A DNA stretch of 36,504 nucleotides, taken from the NCBI GenBank assembly GCA_947175645.1, contig CAMWNP010000029.1, positions 1-36,504 on the forward strand, given 5' to 3'. The DNA is from an uncultured Porphyromonadaceae bacterium (GTDB lineage Bacteria > Bacteroidota > Bacteroidia > Bacteroidales > Muribaculaceae). Below, in pieces: positions 32,101-36,504 of this stretch. Within the stretch, counting starts at the first letter, position 1. The number at the start of each line of letters is the position of its first letter. The notes below the pieces were generated by a model. The model worked only from the letters and a program-made list of their open reading frames with translations, was not told the DNA's origin and searched no databases. The position numbers and the translations under genes were made by a program.

Positions 32101-33157
32101 CAATCCGGATAGTTACAGCAAACTTGATCCGGCGACAGCACTGCCAAAACGTGTTGGCGATACATTCTTCGAAGGTGATGTGTTGATTGGTAAAGTCAAT
32201 ACTTCGCATGAAGGTGAGACTGATACGTCAATACTGAATGATAGACCGGATGGTAAGTATCCAATCAGTGCAACCACTAGACCTTTGCGATGTATTGTCA
32301 AAAATAAGGTCCACACTGAGGACAACATTATGAAGAAAGTCATGTTTGGTCAATATCGTGTTCCCATTGTCGGTGATAAGTTCAATAGTGAACATGCACA
32401 GAAAGGCACATGTGGTATCGTAATGGATCCGGAACAGATGCCTTACAATTCAACAGGTATCAGGCCGGACATCATCTTCAACGCAAGCAATATCTTCAAG
32501 CGTAAGACATTCGGACACATCTACGTCCCGATGATACAGAAGATTGCTGCATTGTTGGGTTGCCCATTGGATTGCACACCATATCATACTGCGAGGACAA
32601 CAGAGGACATTGTGAAGTTGTTTGCTAAAATGGGATTGGATGACTGCGGATTTGAAACAATGTATGACCCAATCACTGGCAGACCATTCCAGATGAGAAT
32701 CTTCATGGCATCGCACTATTGGGAGCGTCAGAGTCATCTTGTCGAGCAGAAGTTGAATGTTCGAAATGGTGGTCCGCGAGTACCTGAAACAGGTCAGCCA
32801 ATGAAAGGACGTAAGCATCATGGTGGTCAATCAATTGATAGAATGACATTTGATTGCCATATTGCGAGCGGTATATGTGAAATGATTCGAGACATACACT
32901 TGAATCAAGGCAGTAAAATCAGAGTTGGTATTTGCAACAGATGCAAGACTACCATGGGTTATTACCACGGTGATAGACGTGAATATGTTTGCCCATGCTG
33001 TGGTGCACATAAGGACTTTATCATTCGTGAGATACCACCAGCGTCTGCATTGATGTTTCACATATTCAATGGTTTGCATATTGCAATTGACTACTTCGAG
33101 AATCCTCGAGAGTGGAGGAAGGAAGAAGAGATGATGAAAGCTATCAGTAATATGTAA
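29147..33157 (+). CDS. rpb2: DNA-directed RNA polymerase subunit 2 (Rpb2-like)
   Basis: The protein has 1336 residues and is the second-largest polymerase subunit, which pairs with Rpb1 to form the active site. Conserved blocks appear in order. They include IPIGCKYCSLN with LYGFFIVDGFVRYILP (protrusion), WEHRTVHQSELFFICPTQTPESG (fork) and YNQEDAIIMN (about 938). VGDKFNSEHAQKGTCG (GDKF at 1076) carries active-site lysines. The C-terminal clamp has QPMKGRKHHGGQSIDRM and a zinc site CNRC...CPCC. The usual HNQSPRN motif reads MNASVRT, which is odd. Residues about 739-775 (EHSVQST to AGSSTN) form a low-complexity Gly/His/Asp insert coded by intergenic-type repeat DNA. I start at 29147, not at the GTG 48 bases earlier. 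TATATTTTTGC follows the stop. Confidence 0.96.
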   Translation: MSSLTKDLYNMTQDKIADENDERYMNNALLYPVAKAFLEKFPQYYDIIRTYEFSMDAIPNVVGKTAVCKEYITIDKTTFIVFQCNVENVRIYSPDTIEAYQYSNFGYVPTPNVALSKKGLYSAVLVGDICYTYSIYHKSSAFEGYSDIVNTVNNSATTTTFSNKVPNGYCVNIPIPIGCKYCSLNHYDEATLIKSGEELRELYGFFIVDGFVRYILPIYKKPFNKPIIYKENYEERLSQTQTIYTKEYEYENSYYIVGAMVAPKNAHSGRGGQIANIPDFGFSLQLNHPTMNTDSNYSGKKSKKLINFVPIKYLFAAFDCVTDEDMMKYICPQMDNFGCINAIRQACLQGYKHKEIIKNAAIKLRSSGEYILYAEPITSYTAKYIIGTAILSQKTKDDLLEKCNKNEQEYKTLVVNTVSEILDTRFMPGIGCTGNVDVDRNTAVCTEIGNIVKSLYEIGYGLEASQDKTSLTNRRIRNGQQMIQEFKTFHNVRMRELFAEVKPLFQTSKDPRHINERLKNMMLTIAKNISIAQSKSLINSFKGTSKEQSKIRTDLIKLKNQAFVWNKLREIVISSDTKQVGATVSWEHRTVHQSELFFICPTQTPESGANTGRFKTPTLYTYLTLSSSGNKLMNIIKKSETYINNIRLSEHPELMYTIRLNGNICGYVEQYGHVEKLYKDLMQARADGRVEIDASIILNHNLGRLDLWTDTGRIVSPFVNVANAFEIEIVGSDAKSDVEHSVQSTMLTGGGQCGEHDVDHTGDHACGHTSLAGSSTNSGNLSLKCIVKPKQAFKDWLSKCTTSVNTFDDGFKQGFIEYFDPEMCINNAVIAPSMKEFLENATMYTHCALPGHIHGIIAAMVPGMNMNASVRTALMTNHVKQAIGPVLRYPQLKYIDDNNILISPQVPIIRPCTYDFLHMNETPCGQNVIVAFMQEKYNQEDAIIMNRCSVEQGLLKIDSLCMKEYKIDHNDEAFKVPSGNITLNGNPDSYSKLDPATALPKRVGDTFFEGDVLIGKVNTSHEGETDTSILNDRPDGKYPISATTRPLRCIVKNKVHTEDNIMKKVMFGQYRVPIVGDKFNSEHAQKGTCGIVMDPEQMPYNSTGIRPDIIFNASNIFKRKTFGHIYVPMIQKIAALLGCPLDCTPYHTARTTEDIVKLFAKMGLDDCGFETMYDPITGRPFQMRIFMASHYWERQSHLVEQKLNVRNGGPRVPETGQPMKGRKHHGGQSIDRMTFDCHIASGICEMIRDIHLNQGSKIRVGICNRCKTTMGYYHGDRREYVCPCCGAHKDFIIREIPPASALMFHIFNGLHIAIDYFENPREWRKEEEMMKAISNM

Positions 33158-33166
33158 GAGTGACAA

Positions 33167-33177
33167 TATATTTTTGC
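33167..33177 (+). terminator. Putative 3' end motif TATATTTTTGC
   Basis: It lies nine bases after the rpb2 stop and is the same motif as after dut. Confidence 0.5.
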
Positions 33178-33370
33178 GCATGTGCTTACATATATGCGGA
33201 CAGTATATGTTCATTGTATATGTACATTGTACATGCGGACATACAAGTGCGGACATAGTATGTCGACACATGGCTCACATACATGTGAACAATACATGTC
33301 GACACATATGCGGACAGCTCCATTCAACCCACTCATGCGAAGTACATGCGAAACTCATCGACCTAGCATG
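33178..33370. repeat. 13-bp-unit array
   Basis: Units include TGCGGACAGTATA, TGCGGACATACAAG, TGCGGACATAGTA and TGTCGACACATGG. The string CATGCGGACATACA also occurs inside rpb2 at about 31439, linking the coding insert to this array. Open frames here are translated repeat. Confidence 0.75.
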
Positions 33371-33437
33371 ACTTTTAGCATCTAATGTCAAAAACATATG
33401 ACATAGTGATATGTTACTTTTATGTACATCACCAATT

Positions 33438-34595
33438 ATGATGTACAGACCTGAAGATGAATATGAGTTACTCGATATTATCAAAGAACTTGTTGAACAA
33501 AACAACACAACAATAGATGTTACCAATATTGATATCAGTGATGTTGATTGTTTATTGAACACATTCTCTGATTTGACAGAATTGGAAAACATAATAGGAA
33601 TTGACACATTGAACACATCGAATGTAGAAGATATGTATGACATATTTAGAGGTTGCAAGTCATTGCAACAACTTGACTTATCACATTGGAATACATCCAA
33701 TGTAACTAATATTGTTAACGTGTTCGAAGAATGTGAATCGTTAACCAATCTCAACCTATCACATTGGGACACATCAAAGGTAAATAGTATGAACAGCGTG
33801 TTTAGAAGATGTGTTTCGTTAGTATATCTCAACCTATCACATTGGAATACATCGAATGTAAAAGATATGCGAGACATGTTCAGTCATTGTAAATCATTAA
33901 CCAATCTCAACCTATCACATTGGGACACATCCAACGTAAAAGATATGTCTTACATGTTTGAAGGTTGCAAGTCATTGCGAACACTCAATGTAACAGGATG
34001 GAACACATCAAAAGTCAAGTATATATCGTTTATGTTTCGTAACTGCAAATCGTTGGAAACCATTATTGGTATTGAATCATTCGACATATCTAATGTAACA
34101 GACATTAGTTACATGTTTTGTAACTGTGAATCATTGAAATCACTTGACTTATCGAAGTGGAACACAAGCAAAGTTGATAACATGAAATGCTTATTTCTTA
34201 AGTGTGCAAGCTTGGTAAATCTGAATGTTAGCACATGGGACATATCGAATGTTAAACTGATGGATTACATGTTTGATGAATGTGAATCATTAATCAAACT
34301 CGATTTGCATAATTGGGAACTAATACAAGGTTACCGAAAGGATAAGTGGTGTTTCGCACGTTGTGCATATAGAATGTTTGGACACCTAATGCATTCTAGA
34401 CATTCACATAACAAAACATGTAAAAACTACGATGTTAAACATATATGGCTGAAAGCGCTTGATTATGACAAGAGTGGTAAAGAAAGATTGTTCGGAGAAT
34501 CGGAAGTAGTAATACACTTACCAAATGATGAAAGCATTTATGTGAACTGTATCGGTACAGATAGATATTACTCAGATGATTACTCAGATTATTAA
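33438..34595 (+). CDS. BspA-type repeat protein, 385 residues
   Basis: A short acidic leader (YRPEDEYELLDIIKELVEQN) precedes about ten very regular 26-residue repeats. Examples are WNTSNVTNIVNVFEECESLT, WDTSKVNSMNSVFRRCVSLV and WDTSNVKDMSYMFEGCKSLR. The phrase LNLSHW recurs with nearly identical DNA, showing recent internal duplication. After the repeats comes a basic segment with His and Cys (YRMFGHLMHSRHSHNKTCKN), not seen in the other members. The end is the cap VVIHLPNDESIYVNC and an acidic tyrosine-rich tail (YYSDDYSDY). Starts at 33411, 33438 or 33441 are possible; I take the middle one. A TTATATTTTTACA motif follows the stop. Confidence 0.88.
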   Translation: MMYRPEDEYELLDIIKELVEQNNTTIDVTNIDISDVDCLLNTFSDLTELENIIGIDTLNTSNVEDMYDIFRGCKSLQQLDLSHWNTSNVTNIVNVFEECESLTNLNLSHWDTSKVNSMNSVFRRCVSLVYLNLSHWNTSNVKDMRDMFSHCKSLTNLNLSHWDTSNVKDMSYMFEGCKSLRTLNVTGWNTSKVKYISFMFRNCKSLETIIGIESFDISNVTDISYMFCNCESLKSLDLSKWNTSKVDNMKCLFLKCASLVNLNVSTWDISNVKLMDYMFDECESLIKLDLHNWELIQGYRKDKWCFARCAYRMFGHLMHSRHSHNKTCKNYDVKHIWLKALDYDKSGKERLFGESEVVIHLPNDESIYVNCIGTDRYYSDDYSDY

Positions 34596-34597
34596 GA

Positions 34598-34610
34598 TTA
34601 TATTTTTACA
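34598..34610 (+). terminator. Putative 3' end motif TTATATTTTTACA
   Basis: It lies two bases after the TAA of the 33438 gene. Confidence 0.45.
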
Positions 34611-34611
34611 T

Positions 34612-34985
34612 CATTCGTTGTCGATGCATACATGCTCATGCGTAGCTCTGAAGTATTCTACGACAAGCGAAGCTTGGCTGGACTACGTCCCGAAGGCTCA
34701 GGCTCCGCCTGCGAAGCGATCACCATTCATGTGAAGTACATGTCGACACATATGCGGGCATACAAGTGCTGACAGTACATGTTGACATGTACTTTCAACC
34801 TACGTTGCGACACACTATGTCGACCACCCATGTAAGCCATGTGTCGACAGCTCCATGTCGACCACCCATGTAACCTATGTTGCGACATACACATGTCAAC
34901 ACTCATCGCAACACACTATGCAAACATATAGCTTACATACATGCTTACCATTCATGCTACATATGTATGTGAACACTACTGTTGC
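34612..34985. repeat. 13-bp-unit array with hairpin island F
   Basis: This is a 425-base gap (34596-35020). The island (34638-34720) holds CAAGC-GAA-GCTTG (34664-34676), GGAC-TAC-GTCC (34680-34690) and CAGGC-TCC-GCCTG (34699-34711). The last is inside the 17-base element CTCAGGCTCCGCCTGCG (34697-34713). All loops are three bases. The left edge CATGCTCATGCGTAGCTCTG equals that of island E. Forward units and a duplicated block, TGTCGACCACCCATGTAA (about 34827 and 34856), follow. Confidence 0.75.
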
Positions 34986-34989
34986 TATG

Positions 34990-35000
34990 TTATTTTTATC
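34990..35000 (+). promoter_or_regulatory. Promoter-like motif TTATTTTTATC
   Basis: It is 31 bases before the ATG at 35021 and decides that start over 13 upstream in-frame codons. Confidence 0.55.
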
Positions 35001-35020
35001 ATCGTGTCAACCTTCAAAAT

Positions 35021-36358
35021 ATGACCAGTTTCGAAACATTGATGCTTGAGACTGATAATCTCAAAAATATTGATTACGATGATTTGTACGCAATATTCAA
35101 ATCAATACTGGTATACAAGTCACTGAATGGCTTAGCTTTAATACCTGATTCTGAAATAGATATTATTAGACCTTTCTCTTCGGAACTATTCACGTTAATA
35201 TCGGATGATGAACTGATTCATATTAACATGGAACTTATGCGTTCAACTATCAAAACATTCTCGGAATCATACGACATATACAACGATAAGGTAACAAAAC
35301 CTGATAAATATGATGCAATACTACAATATAACAGAAATGCAGCTATACTTTGTTCACTTGAGTTTCGAACATTCAAGCTTATACAAACACTTTCACTTAA
35401 CAATGTCGATACATCAAGCATAACAAGTATGTCGAATATGTTCAAAGACATGATAATGCTAGAACATCTTGATATCTCAAATTGGAATACTTCGAATGTA
35501 ACCTGTATGCGTGGCATGTTTATTAACTGTTCGTCATTGCAACACATTGATGTCGCAAATTGGGATACTTCGAATGTAATCAGTATGTATTGTATGTTCT
35601 ATGGTTGTCGTTCATTGGTAACATTGGATTTGAACAAATGGAACATTCATAATGTTCGCGATATGTGTTATATGTTTGGTTACTGTTTCAATGTAACTAC
35701 AATTGATTTACAATGTTGGGATACCCATAATGTTCGCAATATGTCGGACATGTTTAATAACTGTTTGTCATTACAACACATTGATGTCGCAAATTGGGAT
35801 ACTCATAATGTTCGCAATATGAGTGGTATGTTCCACAAATGTTCATCATTACAACATATTGATGTTGCAAATTGGAATACATCTCATGTCGAATATATGA
35901 GTGGTGTGTTCTGTGGTTGTAAAGCATTGAGAGAGATTGATTTACAATACTGGGATACCCATAATGTTCGCAATATGTGTAACATGTTCTTTCTATGTTC
36001 TTCATTAACATCTATTGATGTACGTAATTGGGACGTGCGTAATGTAACTAATATGTCAGACATGTTTGCTTACTGCGAATGTATTAAGCATATTGATATG
36101 AGTAATTGGGTCAACAATATTGTTGATAATATTTCATTTATGTTCTCCTTCTGTTACGGGTTGAAAGAAGCTGATATGCAGCATATGAGTTTTCACAATG
36201 TTATTAACTCATCATACATGTTCGCCGACTGTAATAAGTTGAAAGTGATAAGACTACCTGCAATGAATATACATGCGCATATTGATATATTCAAAGACTG
36301 TAGCAAAGGATTGACTGCATTCGTTGGTGATGATACTGTAGTTAACTTCGACTTGTAG
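35021..36358 (+). CDS. BspA-type repeat protein, 445 residues
   Basis: The N-terminal 110 residues are acidic and helical (MTSFETLMLETDNLKNIDYD). About eleven 26-residue BspA repeats follow: WNTSNVTCMRGMFINCSSLQ, WDTHNVRNMSDMFNNCLSLQ, WNTSHVEYMSGVFCGCKALR. Several repeats share DNA such as CATAATGTTCGCAATATG exactly 78 bases apart (35726 and 35804), so duplication is recent. The cap is AHIDIFKDCSKGLTAFVGDD plus TVVNFDL. The Cys in MFxxC is present in most repeats. No TATTTTTG motif follows the stop before the window ends. Confidence 0.9.
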   Translation: MTSFETLMLETDNLKNIDYDDLYAIFKSILVYKSLNGLALIPDSEIDIIRPFSSELFTLISDDELIHINMELMRSTIKTFSESYDIYNDKVTKPDKYDAILQYNRNAAILCSLEFRTFKLIQTLSLNNVDTSSITSMSNMFKDMIMLEHLDISNWNTSNVTCMRGMFINCSSLQHIDVANWDTSNVISMYCMFYGCRSLVTLDLNKWNIHNVRDMCYMFGYCFNVTTIDLQCWDTHNVRNMSDMFNNCLSLQHIDVANWDTHNVRNMSGMFHKCSSLQHIDVANWNTSHVEYMSGVFCGCKALREIDLQYWDTHNVRNMCNMFFLCSSLTSIDVRNWDVRNVTNMSDMFAYCECIKHIDMSNWVNNIVDNISFMFSFCYGLKEADMQHMSFHNVINSSYMFADCNKLKVIRLPAMNIHAHIDIFKDCSKGLTAFVGDDTVVNFDL

Positions 36359-36504
36359 ATACATGGTGAGCTACTCATGTCGACCATCGGGTGAACAATG
36401 CATGTTGCTAGTATGTTGACCGTATATGCGAGCAATGTATGTTGCTAGTATGTCGACCATCGGGTGAACAATGCATGTTGCTAGTATGTTGACCGTATAT
36501 GCGA
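36359..36504. repeat. 13-bp-unit array with 38-39-bp tandem copies (cut by window edge)
   Basis: Blocks of three units (about 38-39 bases) alternate: TGTTGCTAGTATGTTGACCG with TATATGCGAGCAATGTA, and TGTTGCTAGTATGTCGACCA with TCGGGTGAACAATGCA. The same triplet structure (3 x 13 = 39) explains why one reading frame can stay open across such arrays. Confidence 0.8.

Noticed and set aside
1-36504. CRISPR array
   Set aside because: The repeats are degenerate, about 13 bp long, contiguous and without unique spacers, and there are no Cas genes.
1-36504. tRNA or rRNA genes, inteins or introns
   Set aside because: No cloverleaf-like tRNA or rRNA sequence was noticed. Both polymerase genes read through without intein or intron signatures.

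Overview
The window looks like part of the genome of a large eukaryotic DNA virus, most likely in or near the Nucleocytoviricota. It carries two intronless genes for Pol II-type RNA polymerase subunits (Rpb1 and Rpb2), a dUTPase and a metallophosphoesterase. It also has nine BspA-type (DUF285-like) leucine-rich-repeat genes and several unrecognised genes. Many genes have an AT-rich promoter-like motif about 20-30 bases before the ATG. I see no rRNA, tRNA, bacterial ribosome-binding pattern or introns. I cannot assign a family from sequence reading alone.

Layout: 0.1-2.9 kb holds two minus-strand genes (metallophosphoesterase and a possible beta-propeller). 3.5-8.8 kb holds an unknown gene and rpb1. 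9.2-11.0 kb holds a small coiled-coil gene converging on a long beta-propeller-like gene. 11.3-16.6 kb holds two BspA genes, dut and three unknown genes, two of them with zinc-binding CxxC pairs. 16.8-20.3 kb holds a large two-module BspA gene and another BspA gene, followed by a 53-residue membrane protein at 20.4 kb. 20.8-22.9 kb holds a large membrane-anchored protein. 23.2-28.7 kb mixes BspA genes with a small paralogous pair, and an inverted repeat of about 150 bp lies inside it. 29.1-33.2 kb is rpb2, and 33.4-36.4 kb holds two more BspA genes.

The non-coding DNA is the most unusual part. Almost every intergenic space is filled with a degenerate array of units of about 13 bp, of the type TGTTGACCACTCA or TGCGAACAGTACA. 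The units join at CA|TG dyads, and the arrays occur in both orientations. Embedded in the arrays are islands of perfect short hairpins, nearly all with loops of exactly three bases. Four islands share a 17-base element, CTCAG-N7-CTGCG, whose inner stem varies while pairing is mostly kept. The same 13-bp repeat DNA also appears in frame inside rpb2 and inside the large membrane protein, which suggests that it spreads and is tolerated when translated.

Two AT-rich signals bracket the genes. TTATTTTTRTY lies about 21-31 bases before the ATG, and TRTATTTTTG lies just after most stop codons. rpb1 and rpb2 additionally share an upstream box, TTTTAACACTCTATTTTT, which points to co-regulation of the two polymerase genes.
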